A DNA stretch of 30,659 nt, taken from contig JBAXER010000030.1 in NCBI GenBank assembly GCA_037140375.1, forward strand, positions 1 through 30,659, read 5' to 3'. The DNA is from WLMZ01 sp037140375. GTDB taxonomy: Bacteria > Actinomycetota > Acidimicrobiia > Acidimicrobiales > Ilumatobacteraceae. The translations under genes and the position numbers were made by a program. This document shows positions 22,334-30,570 of this stretch, in pieces (position 1 is the stretch's first letter; every line of letters begins with the position of its first letter). The notes under the pieces were generated by a model. The model worked only from the letters and a program-made list of their open reading frames with translations, had not been told where the DNA came from and ran no database searches.

Positions 22334-23266
22334 TCAGAGGCGGCGAAGTTTTACATCGGTGACCCGGTGATCGGCGCCCTTGCGCAGCACCAGCGAGGCG
22401 CGATCTCGGGTTGGCTCGATGTTTTCGCGCAAGTTGCGCCCGTTGATCTCGCGCCAGATGAACCGCGCGGTCTCTACGGCTTCTTCGTGCGAGAGCGCTG
22501 CGTAGTGCTGAAAGAAGCTGTCAGGATTTTGGAACACGGTTTCGCGCAGTGTGAGAAAGCGCTGAACGTACCAACCCTCGATGTCGCTCTCGAGAGCATC
22601 GACATAAATGCTGAAGTCGAAGTAGTCGCTCACGAACTCGTTGGTCTCGGTGCCTACCTGCAACACATTGAGCCCCTCGAGGATCAAGATGTCTGGCTGA
22701 GCAATCTCTACGTCGTTGCCCTCGACGATGTCGTACACCACGTGGCTATACACCGGAGCGGTGACAACAGGTGCGCCACTTTTCAGCTCGCGGAGAAACT
22801 GAAGCAGTCGCTTGGTGTCGTAACTTTCGGGGAAGCCCTTGCGGTTCATAATGCCGCGCTCTTCGAGCACGCGGTTGGGATACAAGAAGCCGTCGGTGGT
22901 GATGAGCCCCACCTTTGGATGGTCGGGCCAACGCGCCAGCAGCGCTTGCAGGATTCGGGCGAACGTGCTCTTACCCACGGCCACGCTGCCGGCCACGCCG
23001 ATGACGTAAGGAACCTTTGAGCTCATCGTGCCCAAGAAGGTAGAGCTCACCTTTTGAAGGTTCTGCGTGGCGCTGACATACAGGTTCAGTAAGCGGGTGA
23101 GCGAGAGATACACCGTGGCGACTTCGTCGAGATCGATGCTCTCGTTGATGCCGCGCAACTCATCGAGATCGGCTTGTCGCAGAGTGAGCGGTGTGGCTGC
23201 ACGCAGCATCGCCCACTCGTCGCGATTGAAGGAGAGATAGCGGCCCGACTCGGTTCCGAATGACAC
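22334..23266 (-). CDS. coaA: Pantothenate kinase, type I
   Basis: This 310-residue CoaA phosphorylates pantothenate with ATP, the first committed step of coenzyme A synthesis. The P-loop is GVAGSVAVGKST (90-101). Family blocks TTDGFLYPN, RKGFPESYD, PVYSHVVYDI and ILEGLNVLQ are all present and in order. Length matches bacterial type I enzymes (about 310-316). ATG 23266 places the usual N-terminal helical region intact. It is divergent from the DNA methyltransferase gene (57-bp gap, no clear promoter) and convergent with the GNAT-HAD gene (13 bp). Confidence 0.95.
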   Translation of the reverse strand: MSFGTESGRYLSFNRDEWAMLRAATPLTLRQADLDELRGINESIDLDEVATVYLSLTRLLNLYVSATQNLQKVSSTFLGTMSSKVPYVIGVAGSVAVGKSTFARILQALLARWPDHPKVGLITTDGFLYPNRVLEERGIMNRKGFPESYDTKRLLQFLRELKSGAPVVTAPVYSHVVYDIVEGNDVEIAQPDILILEGLNVLQVGTETNEFVSDYFDFSIYVDALESDIEGWYVQRFLTLRETVFQNPDSFFQHYAALSHEEAVETARFIWREINGRNLRENIEPTRDRASLVLRKGADHRVTDVKLRRL

Positions 23267-23323
23267 GACCGAAACGATAGAGGTTCGATCATGCCGTGCC
23301 GCATTTCCCTACGCTCGTAGCCT

Positions 23324-24802
23324 GTGCCCATCGTACGCTCCCTCGTTCCTCAACACAGCGGCTCCGACGCGTACGACACTTCGTTGTCGGCCGACGAACG
23401 TAAGCGCACCGGTGCTTGGTATACGCCGCACGCGCTCGTTGCTCACGTTGTCGAGCAGACCATCACTCACGTGCAACCAGGCACCGTGGTGCGTGTGCTC
23501 GATCCGGCCTGTGGCGATGGCCGGTTCCTGATTGAAGCAGCGCGGGTCATTCGTGCGGCCGGAGGAATCCCGCAACTCACTGGGGCCGACATCGACCTTG
23601 GTGGACTCGCCCGTAGCGCAACGACCGAACAGATCGAGACCCTGCAAGGCGATTCTTTGGAGCGCGGTTGGGGCGATCGACGATTCGATGTGGTGGTCGG
23701 CAATCCGCCGTTCTTGTCGCAGATGGCAAGCACCACGGCTCGCTCGGGCCGGTCAGCGTTCGGCGGCGGTCCATACGCCGATGCTGCGGCCGATTTCCTG
23801 GCGCTGGCTGTGCGCCTCGCCCGCCCCGACGGTGGACGGGTTGGTCTCGTGCTGCCGGTGTCGTTGCTCACCGCGCGTGACGCTGGGCCAATTCGGGCGA
23901 GCGTGCTGCGGCAGGCTTCGATCAAGTGGTTCTGGTCGTCGTCCGAGCATGTCTTCGACGCGATGGTGCGCACTTGTGCCGTCGGCTTTGAGCGCGCCGT
24001 TGAGGCGTCGGTCGCGCATCCGACCATCGAGCGAACCAGCGGCGTCAGCTTTCACACGACGCCATCGCTTCTCGATCAACACTTCGCGAACGCCAACGAT
24101 CATTGGGGTGTGCTCATCGCCGACTCACTCGGGTTGCCGCCCGTTCCGTCAGTGCTTGCTCGTGGCGTCCTCACCGATTACGCGCTCGTCACCGCCAACT
24201 TTCGCGATCAGTACTACGGGCTTGTCGGCGCTGTCAGCGACACCGCCGACGGACCTCCGCTCATCACCACAGGACTCATCGATGTCGCCGAGTGTCATTG
24301 GGGTCGCGTTGCAACGCGCTTCGCCAAACAACGCTTCGAGGCGCCACGCGTCGACCGATCGAAACTGGTGCCATTCATGCAACGTTGGGCCGAGCGCTGC
24401 CTGGTCCCGAAGGTGCTCGTTGCCACCCAGACGCATGTGCTCGAGGCCGTCGCCGATGTGTCAGGAGCATGGCTTCCAGCGGTGCCCGTCATTCGGCTCG
24501 TTCCCGGCGAGGGCGTCGATGTGCTTGCCATTGCTGCTGTGCTCACGTCGCCCGTTGCATCGGTATCGATTGCGCATCAGTCAGCGGGCAGCGGTTTGTC
24601 GGCAACCACGATGAGGGTGAGCCAACGAACGCTCAGTGCTCTGCCGTGGCCGCAAGGTGATTTGTCGCAGGCCATCAGTGCGCTGTGCGCCGGAGATATT
24701 GAGGCCTGCGGCCAAGCCGTCGACGCCGCATTCGGGGTTGATGACAATGACTTGTTTACGTGGTGGCTGAACGGGGTCGAGCACCAACGTTCGCGACGCT
24801 GA
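23324..24802 (+). CDS. N6-adenine DNA methyltransferase, Eco57I-like, solitary
   Basis: This 492-residue SAM-dependent enzyme has motif X RTGAWYTP (28-35), motif I DPACGDGRFL (60-69), and the N6-adenine catalytic motif NPPF (127-130), the gamma-type order seen in Eco57I and HsdM-like enzymes. The C-terminal half (about 270-490) would hold the DNA-recognition part; PW and QSAGSGLSATTMRVS motifs resemble TRD-adjacent segments of type IIG enzymes. No nuclease motif (PD-ExK) was seen in the protein and no restriction gene is nearby. The GTG start at 23324 has no clear RBS. It may be an epigenetic or defensive methylase. Confidence 0.82.
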   Translation: MPIVRSLVPQHSGSDAYDTSLSADERKRTGAWYTPHALVAHVVEQTITHVQPGTVVRVLDPACGDGRFLIEAARVIRAAGGIPQLTGADIDLGGLARSATTEQIETLQGDSLERGWGDRRFDVVVGNPPFLSQMASTTARSGRSAFGGGPYADAAADFLALAVRLARPDGGRVGLVLPVSLLTARDAGPIRASVLRQASIKWFWSSSEHVFDAMVRTCAVGFERAVEASVAHPTIERTSGVSFHTTPSLLDQHFANANDHWGVLIADSLGLPPVPSVLARGVLTDYALVTANFRDQYYGLVGAVSDTADGPPLITTGLIDVAECHWGRVATRFAKQRFEAPRVDRSKLVPFMQRWAERCLVPKVLVATQTHVLEAVADVSGAWLPAVPVIRLVPGEGVDVLAIAAVLTSPVASVSIAHQSAGSGLSATTMRVSQRTLSALPWPQGDLSQAISALCAGDIEACGQAVDAAFGVDDNDLFTWWLNGVEHQRSRR

Positions 24803-24830
24803 CGAATCAGCGGGCAGAGCGACGACGTGT

Positions 24831-25811
24831 TCAGCGGTTCCAGGGAGCCGTGGGCGACACTGCGCCTTCGCCGCCGGTGAGCACATCGAAGCCATCGTCG
24901 GTCACAAGAATCATGTGCTCGAATTGCGCAGTGCGCTTGCCGTCGGCAGTGACGGCGGTCCAGTCGTCGTCCCACATGCGGTGCTGCCACGTGCCAAGCG
25001 TGATCATCGGCTCGATGGTGAAGGTCATACCCGGGCGCATAATCGTGTTGGCCCGTGAGTCGTAGTAGTGCAGGATTTGGATATCGGTGTGAAATTGCTC
25101 ACCGATGCCGTGTCCGATGAACGCACGCACCACGCCGTAGCGGTGAGGTTTGGCGTGCGACTCGATGGCCTTACCGATATCGCTTACAGGCCGATCGGGG
25201 CGAACGGCCTCGATGCCTTTCCACATGCATTCTTCGGCCACCTTGACCAAGTTGCGGCTGGCTTCGTCGACATCGCCGACCAAGAATGTTGCGTTGGTAT
25301 CGCCGTGAACGCCGCCGATGTATGCGGTGACATCGAGGTTGATGATGTCGCCATCAAGCAACGCCCGTGAGTCGGGGATGCCATGGCAGATCACTTCGTT
25401 CACGCTGGTGCACACGCTCTTGCGGTAGCCGCCGTAGTTGAGTGGGCTGGGGTAGGCGCCGGCGTCGATGGTGAGCTGGTGCACATAGGCATCGATCTCG
25501 TCGGTGGTGATTCCGGGTCGCACCATCTCGCCCGCGAGGCGCAGAATTTCAGCGCCAAGATGACCTGCGTGGCGCATGCGTTCGATGATCTCTGGAGCCT
25601 TGACTCGTGGCTCACTCCAGCGCACGATCTGGCCTGAATCGGCGTAGCTCGGGCGAACAATGTGCGCTGGTACGGGCCGGTAGGGACTGATTTCTCCCTG
25701 CACGACTCGACCTTCGAGTGGCTTGTGGCAACGCTTGTATTTGCGGCCGCTGCCACACCAGCAAGCATCGTTTGCTTGGGGGAGATCCAGAGGTGGGACC
25801 GTCGTCGACAT
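24831..25811 (-). CDS. map: Methionine aminopeptidase, type I, with SEC-C zinc motif
   Basis: This 326-residue enzyme removes the N-terminal Met from nascent proteins. The N-terminal SEC-C motif CWCGSGRKYKRCH (17-29) is a small zinc knuckle found in ribosome-associated actinobacterial MetAPs. The catalytic domain has NLDVTAYIGGVHGDTNATF (two metal Asp), FIGHGIGEQFH (metal His), IEPMITLG and EHMILV (metal Glu). Length is longer than the roughly 260-residue core because of the SEC-C and linker. ATG 25811. Some actinobacteria carry a second MetAP without SEC-C elsewhere. Confidence 0.94.
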   Translation of the reverse strand: MSTTVPPLDLPQANDACWCGSGRKYKRCHKPLEGRVVQGEISPYRPVPAHIVRPSYADSGQIVRWSEPRVKAPEIIERMRHAGHLGAEILRLAGEMVRPGITTDEIDAYVHQLTIDAGAYPSPLNYGGYRKSVCTSVNEVICHGIPDSRALLDGDIINLDVTAYIGGVHGDTNATFLVGDVDEASRNLVKVAEECMWKGIEAVRPDRPVSDIGKAIESHAKPHRYGVVRAFIGHGIGEQFHTDIQILHYYDSRANTIMRPGMTFTIEPMITLGTWQHRMWDDDWTAVTADGKRTAQFEHMILVTDDGFDVLTGGEGAVSPTAPWNR

Positions 25812-26056
25812 GGCTCAGAGGCTACGCCGTGGAATGCCAGACCTCACGCGTGGAGACGCCTCGGGCGAGGGTGAAGCACGACCTCGGAGCGCGCGAATTT
25901 GTCCGCGTCCTTGAGCCTTTGCAGAGATTCGAGGGCTGATGTGAGCTGAATGGACTAGTTGAACTCGCGTTTTCCATTCATAGACCTGAAGTGCACACAA
26001 GCTCGCTGAGGCGTCTGGTGTGCCCATCCCCTGGCGGGGCTACAACGGAGGTTTTC
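25812..26056 (+). promoter_or_regulatory. Intergenic leader upstream of the Tad operon
   Basis: This 245-bp gap is the longest in the window. GCACAC (25993-25998) pairs with GTGTGC (26018-26023), followed by CCCC-TGGC-GGGG (26028-26039), then the RBS GGAG (26047-26050) of the first Tad gene. TTGAAC (25959-25964) and TAGACC (25981-25986), 16 bp apart, form a weak promoter candidate. The two hairpins could be a structured 5' leader; I do not recognise a known riboswitch in it. The rest of the gap shows nothing clear. Confidence 0.35.
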
Positions 26057-26737
26057 GTGGCGGAGCGGATTGAGGCAATGCCGACACGTGCTGCGCGTAG
26101 GCCCCAAGGTGTTCGCTCGGCGGCGGGCCGAGTGCCCCGAGCGACGGCTCAGGCGCAACGGTCGCGACCATTGCGTATGCCCGAGCTTGTCGTGGGCGTG
26201 GTGCTCGTGGCTGGTTGTGCGTTGCTTGCGGTGATGTTCAGTTCGCGAAGCAATGCCACCACCACTGTTGTGGTTGCGTCTCGCTCGGTTTCGCGTGGTA
26301 GCGCCATCGTGGCCGACGATCTCAAGGGAGCCGAGATGGCGGGGGCAACCGCAGCGATGGTTCGGGGCCGCAACGCCGCCGATCTCATTGGGCAGATTGC
26401 GCTCATCGACATCGCTGCCGATTCGCCATTGACTCAGTCGCTCGTTACGGCGGCACGACCACTGCTCAATGGCGAGGCGCTCACGAGCATGGCCTTGGCC
26501 CCCGGACAAGTGCCGCCCGATCTGGCTCCCAACGATCACGTGCGAGTTGTTGTCACTTCGGTTGGGGTCGCGGGCGAGACCCAAGCCACCTTGCTCGACG
26601 AGCAAGCAATCGTGTGGTCCGTGTCGTTGGCCCCAGATGGCACCTCGACAATCGTGACCGTTCGTGGGCCAATCTCATTGTCGAGCGCGGTCGCATCGGC
26701 CGCCAAGGTGCAGCTTGCCCGAGTTGGTGATCGCTGA
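26057..26737 (+). CDS. cpaB: SAF-domain pilus assembly protein, CpaB/RcpC-like
   Basis: This 226-residue inner-membrane protein has a basic N-terminus (1-40), one membrane helix (43-60), and a SAF-type domain (about 68-130: TVVVASRSVSRGSAIVADDL). The rest is the extracytoplasmic part. CpaB/RcpC proteins help assemble or stabilise the Flp pilus channel. GTG 26057 is chosen because GGAGG ends 5 bases upstream; a GTG at 25991 would encode 22 more residues through the leader hairpins. It leads the Tad operon and is 1 bp from the next gene. Confidence 0.8.
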   Translation: MAERIEAMPTRAARRPQGVRSAAGRVPRATAQAQRSRPLRMPELVVGVVLVAGCALLAVMFSSRSNATTTVVVASRSVSRGSAIVADDLKGAEMAGATAAMVRGRNAADLIGQIALIDIAADSPLTQSLVTAARPLLNGEALTSMALAPGQVPPDLAPNDHVRVVVTSVGVAGETQATLLDEQAIVWSVSLAPDGTSTIVTVRGPISLSSAVASAAKVQLARVGDR

Positions 26738-26738
26738 C

Positions 26739-27452
26739 ATGACGTTGATTGCGGTTGGCACAGTGAACGGTTCCTGCGGCGCTACGACCCTTGCGTACGA
26801 TCTTGTCGCTCGGGCTGGCAACGGCGCGTTACTCATCGAAGCCGATCCCGATGGTGGTTGCTTGGCCGCTCGTTTCGATGTTGCGCTGAAACCCGGGCTG
26901 ATGGAACTCGCCGGCGCGGCTCGCACGGGCATCGACGCCGATGACGTGTGGCGATTCGCGCAAACCACGCGTGATGGCGTTGCCGTCGTTGTGGCGCATC
27001 CGTCAGCCGAGCAAACAAATGCTGCGTTGCGCGCCGCGCTTGGGCACGTGTTGGCGGCGGTCGCTGGCGTAGACACCATCGTTGTCGTCGACATCGGTCG
27101 CATCCGGCCTGGGTCAGCGTCGCTTGCGGCGGCGGCCTCGGCTGACCACACGATTGTCGTGTCGAACAACTCGGTCGAGGCGATCGTTGCGTTGGCCCAT
27201 CGGTCGCAGTTGCTCGGGGCTTGCGCCTCGCCAGTGGTGGTGCTGAATAGTGCCCAGCCATACGGCGTTACCGAGGTTGCCGATGCTGTACGAGAGCGCG
27301 TGTGGGGTGTCATCGCAGCGGCACGCACGCAACGCCAGCAACGCTCACGAGATGCGGCGCTTGACGCGATACTCCGCGAGCTGTGTACCTCTGATGTCGG
27401 CGATCGTGCCGAAGACGCAGCGTTCGAAACTCCCATGCAGGTGACGGCATGA
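26739..27452 (+). CDS. CpaE/TadZ-like ParA-family ATPase with atypical P-loop
   Basis: This 237-residue MinD/ParA-fold protein sits where cpaE/tadZ belongs, between cpaB and cpaF. The Walker A region reads GTVNGSCGATTLA (7-19), lacking both the signature and the catalytic lysine of KGGxGKT(T/S); LIEADPDGG (32-40) and VVVDIGRI match the A' and B motifs. TadZ proteins often have degraded ATP sites and act as polar localisation factors for the pilus. ATG 26739 comes directly after the cpaB stop. The stop overlaps cpaF (ATGA). Confidence 0.72.
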   Translation: MTLIAVGTVNGSCGATTLAYDLVARAGNGALLIEADPDGGCLAARFDVALKPGLMELAGAARTGIDADDVWRFAQTTRDGVAVVVAHPSAEQTNAALRAALGHVLAAVAGVDTIVVVDIGRIRPGSASLAAAASADHTIVVSNNSVEAIVALAHRSQLLGACASPVVVLNSAQPYGVTEVADAVRERVWGVIAAARTQRQQRSRDAALDAILRELCTSDVGDRAEDAAFETPMQVTA

Positions 27453-28765
27453 TCACGGTCGACCAGCAGCTTGTCGTCTCGATATCGCAAGCCGTCAGCG
27501 AGGCGCTCGCCGACCAGCGCATCGAGCGCAGCGCTGCGGTGCAACCAGCTCTTGATCTTGCTACCGAGCGCGAGTTCGCTCGCCGCATCGTTGGTAATCA
27601 TCTCGACTCGCTTGCGGCGCGTCACCTCGCCGGCGGGGTCGAAACGTTGTCGGGCGAAGGTGAGGCTCAGCTTGCCGATGCAGTGCTTGCTCGGGTGCTC
27701 GGACTCGGCCGCATACAGCCGTTGCTCGATTCTCCAGAGATCAGCGACATCCACATTCGCGGGGCGGCGTCTACATGGGTCAAGACCGTCGATGGGCGTC
27801 GGCTTGCCTCTGCGCCAGTGGTCGACTCCGACGAAGAACTGATCGATCTGGTGCGCCTCGTCGCGGCCCGTGCTGGTCGCAGTGAGCGTCGCTTCGACGC
27901 AGCAAATCCCGAGCTCAACATTCAGTTGCCCGACGGCTCGCGTTTGTTCGCAACGATGGAGGTGAGCGCGAGGCCAAGCGTGATCATTCGCAAGCATCGG
28001 TTCGAGCTGAGCTCGCTGCGTGAACTTGAAGACAATGGTTTGCTCGACGAAGGCCTCACCGAATTCCTTGCCGCCGCCGTTCGGGCCAAGCGCAACATGG
28101 TGATCGCCGGTGGAACGGGAAGCGGCAAGACCACGCTGTTGCGCGCGCTGCTCAACGAGGTGCCCGTCGATGAACGCATCGTGACGATCGAGGACGCCTA
28201 CGAACTCGGCCTCGACCGGTTCGAAGAGCTTCACCCCGATTACGACATGCTGCAAAGCAGGCCGGCCAACATCGAGGGTCGCGGCGCGATCACCATGGTC
28301 GATCTCACTCGGATGGCGCTGCGCATGGACCCCGATCGGGTTGTCGTCGGTGAGGTTCGAGGACCAGAAGCGTTCCCGATGTTGATGGCGATGAGCCAAG
28401 GCAACAACGGGTCGATGTGCACGATGCACGCCGACTCGAGTCGCACCGTTTTCCCGAAACTCGCGGCGTATGTCTCGATGGCCGAACTGGGTTTGCCCGT
28501 CGACACGGTGAACTTGTTGTTGGCCACAGCACTGCATTTCGTCGTGCATATCGAAACGATCGGCGGAGTGCGTCGCGTGACCAGCATCCGCGAGGTCGTC
28601 GATGCCGACGGCGTTCGCATCGTTTCGAATGAAGTCTTCAAGCCAGGACTCGACGGTCGCGCTGTTCCCGGCTATCCACTTCGTTCGACAACTTTGGCAC
28701 TGCTTGAGGCGCACGGTTTCGATGCCGCCTACCTCGACAAGCCCGAAGGGTGGTGGGTTTCGTGA
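27449..28765 (+). CDS. cpaF: CpaF/TadA-type pilus assembly ATPase
   Basis: This 438-residue secretion ATPase powers Flp pilin assembly at the inner membrane. Walker A is GGTGSGKTT (221-229), the Asp box TIEDAYELGL (246-255), and Walker B RVVVGEVRG (297-305), with NIQLPDGSRL (157-166) in the N-terminal half as in TadA. The His box is around GSMCTMHADS. Length matches CpaF. It overlaps cpaE-like by 4 bp and tadB-like by 4 bp. In Tad systems a single ATPase often does both extension and retraction, by established precedent in Caulobacter. Confidence 0.92.
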   Translation: MITVDQQLVVSISQAVSEALADQRIERSAAVQPALDLATEREFARRIVGNHLDSLAARHLAGGVETLSGEGEAQLADAVLARVLGLGRIQPLLDSPEISDIHIRGAASTWVKTVDGRRLASAPVVDSDEELIDLVRLVAARAGRSERRFDAANPELNIQLPDGSRLFATMEVSARPSVIIRKHRFELSSLRELEDNGLLDEGLTEFLAAAVRAKRNMVIAGGTGSGKTTLLRALLNEVPVDERIVTIEDAYELGLDRFEELHPDYDMLQSRPANIEGRGAITMVDLTRMALRMDPDRVVVGEVRGPEAFPMLMAMSQGNNGSMCTMHADSSRTVFPKLAAYVSMAELGLPVDTVNLLLATALHFVVHIETIGGVRRVTSIREVVDADGVRIVSNEVFKPGLDGRAVPGYPLRSTTLALLEAHGFDAAYLDKPEGWWVS

Positions 28766-29622
28766 ACCTGCTGATCATTGCGATGCTCGGTGCCCTCATT
28801 GGCCTCGGATTGTTTCTTGCACGCGCAGGCCTGCGTGGTCGGGTTGTGTTGGTTCGCCCTGAGGGACTCGGGGGTCGACTCGCCCTTCACGCTGACCGAT
28901 GTCTGCTCCGACTACTGCTGGCATTCTCGGCGGCCGTCGTGGCAATAGCCGCCAGCCATTGGCCCGTCCTCGCCGCCGTTGCAGCCGCCTCGGGTTGGTA
29001 TGCGCCAAGCGCGCTGCGCGGGCGGGGCGCCCATGGCCGCGAACTTGAGTTGGTCGAAGCAATTGCTTCGTGGACCGAGCAGATTCGCGACACCCTTGCT
29101 GCGGCCAATGGTTTGGAACATGCGATCGGGGCAACTGCTTCGCTGGCACCCCGAGCGCTCGCCGCGCCGGTCCAACGGCTCGCTGCCCGCATTGGTTATG
29201 AAGGGCTTCCCGCAGCACTGCGCCGCTTCGCCGAAGAGGTCGATCATCCAATGGCCGACTTTGTTGTGGTCGCGCTCGTCATCGCGGCAGAGAAGGAAGC
29301 CCGTGATCTCGGCGCATTGCTGGGCCATCTTGCCGAAAGCGCTCGCGATGAAGCTCGCATGCGCACTCGGGTCTGGGTCGGTCGTGCTCGCAGCCGAAGC
29401 GCGGTGCGAATCATCGTCGCAGTGGTTGCCGTTTTTGTTGTCGGGTTGTTGCTGCTCGACCGCGCGTACCTTCGTCCGTACGACACCGCCGCCGGCCAAC
29501 TTGTGTTGGCCCTCATTCTCGCAACGTTTGGCGCATCGTTCGTGCTGATGTCTCGCATGGGTCGCATCGCAATGCCGCAGCGATTCGTGGCCCGCCGTTC
29601 GCTGGCGAAGGTCGCGTCATGA
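28762..29622 (+). CDS. tadB: TadB-like type II secretion F-domain membrane protein
   Basis: This 286-residue inner-membrane platform protein has hydrophobic segments near residues 2-18, 50-75 and 215-255. The T2SSF region (about 100-210) includes ELVEAIASWTEQIRDTLAAANGLE and the second helix around MADFVVVALVIAAEKEA. Together with TadC it would anchor the ATPase to the pilus base. GTG 28762 overlaps the cpaF stop (GTGA); GTG codons at 28750 and 28753 would add four or three residues, but the overlap matches the other junctions of this operon. Tad F-domain proteins come as a TadB/TadC pair, seen here in order. Confidence 0.85.
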   Translation: MNLLIIAMLGALIGLGLFLARAGLRGRVVLVRPEGLGGRLALHADRCLLRLLLAFSAAVVAIAASHWPVLAAVAAASGWYAPSALRGRGAHGRELELVEAIASWTEQIRDTLAAANGLEHAIGATASLAPRALAAPVQRLAARIGYEGLPAALRRFAEEVDHPMADFVVVALVIAAEKEARDLGALLGHLAESARDEARMRTRVWVGRARSRSAVRIIVAVVAVFVVGLLLLDRAYLRPYDTAAGQLVLALILATFGASFVLMSRMGRIAMPQRFVARRSLAKVAS

Positions 29623-30509
29623 ACGCAAGTTTGTGGCTGGGTGCGGGTGTCGGGCTTGGGCTCTTTGTCATCGTTCGGGCGCTGACAGCGCGTCCTGCCG
29701 CATTAGCGGTTTCGTTCCAGCGCCTTGAGCGGATCGGCGTTTCTGTGGCTGATCAGCGTTCAGTGACCACGACGTCGACCCGTAGCGGTTTGGCCGAGAC
29801 CATGTCGCGAGTGGTGATCGGGCGCCTTGGTTCGCGTGTCGAAAAGGATCTTGCTGTGATGGAGCGCCCGGTCGAACGGTTCGTGGCGGAGAAGTTTGCA
29901 ACCACCCTGGCGTTGGCAGGAATTGCGGTTGCGTTGGCCGTGACATTGCGATTTGCCGGGTCACCGTTGCCTAACGCGGTGGCCATCGGAGCCGCCCTCT
30001 CCGCGGCGGCTGTCGGATTTGTGGTGCCAGATCTGACCCTGCGGTCACAGGCCAAATCCCGTCGGGCCGGCTTCTGTAATGCACTGTCGAGCTACCTCGA
30101 TCTCGTCAACATTCTCTTGGCTGGCGGTGCCGGAATTGAGACGTCGCTCGAAGCTGCAGCACAGGCGGGCGACGGATGGGCGTTCACCCAGATTCGCCAC
30201 GCTCTGCTTCGCTCACGCACCAAGCGCCAATCACCGTGGAGCAGCTTCACCGAGCTCGGTGAAGCGATCGGAGTTCGTGAGCTCGCTGAGATTGCGGCGA
30301 GCGTTCAGCTCGCCGGAGAACAAGGCGCCCGCATCAAGTTGTCGTTGTCGGCCAAAGCAGCAGCACTGCGCGCGCATCAAATGGCGCGAATCGAAGCCGA
30401 CGCACAAGCCGCAACAGAGCGCATGGGGCTACCCACTGTGTTGATGTTCGTTGGCTTCATGGTGTTGTTGGGCTACCCAGCCCTCCAGCAGATTGTCCGG
30501 GCGCTGTGA
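29619..30509 (+). CDS. tadC: TadC-like type II secretion F-domain membrane protein
   Basis: This 296-residue partner of TadB has membrane segments near 5-22, 95-112, 118-138 and 275-294, and the F-domain block SYLDLVNILLAGGAGIETSLEAAAQ (158-182), typical of TadC. The second half EIAASVQLAGEQGARIKLSLSAKAAALRAHQ is the conserved cytoplasmic helix pair. It overlaps tadB by 4 bp (ATGA). A 61-bp gap separates it from the pilin-like gene, which has its own strong RBS, so pilin may be made at a different level. Confidence 0.87.
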   Translation: MNASLWLGAGVGLGLFVIVRALTARPAALAVSFQRLERIGVSVADQRSVTTTSTRSGLAETMSRVVIGRLGSRVEKDLAVMERPVERFVAEKFATTLALAGIAVALAVTLRFAGSPLPNAVAIGAALSAAAVGFVVPDLTLRSQAKSRRAGFCNALSSYLDLVNILLAGGAGIETSLEAAAQAGDGWAFTQIRHALLRSRTKRQSPWSSFTELGEAIGVRELAEIAASVQLAGEQGARIKLSLSAKAAALRAHQMARIEADAQAATERMGLPTVLMFVGFMVLLGYPALQQIVRAL

Positions 30510-30570
30510 CCCGGTCGATGTCGCTTTTCACAGCTCCCCCCAGCAGCAATAACTCGTTAGGAGAACTCTC

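Noticed and set aside
23532..24614. A 360-residue plus-strand open frame in a second frame
   Set aside because: It lies within the DNA methyltransferase gene in the wrong frame; its composition is Ser/Arg/Cys-rich with no motifs.
24803..24830. A terminator between the DNA methyltransferase and map
   Set aside because: The 28-bp convergent gap has no stable stem or T-run.
25991..26056. An upstream GTG start for the CpaB-like gene
   Set aside because: It would translate through the two hairpins and bypass a well-placed GGAGG RBS before GTG 26057.
26675..28714. A 679-residue minus-strand open frame across the Tad genes
   Set aside because: It is antisense to cpaE-like and cpaF with intact motifs, has low-complexity composition typical of high-GC shadow frames, and no recognisable domain.
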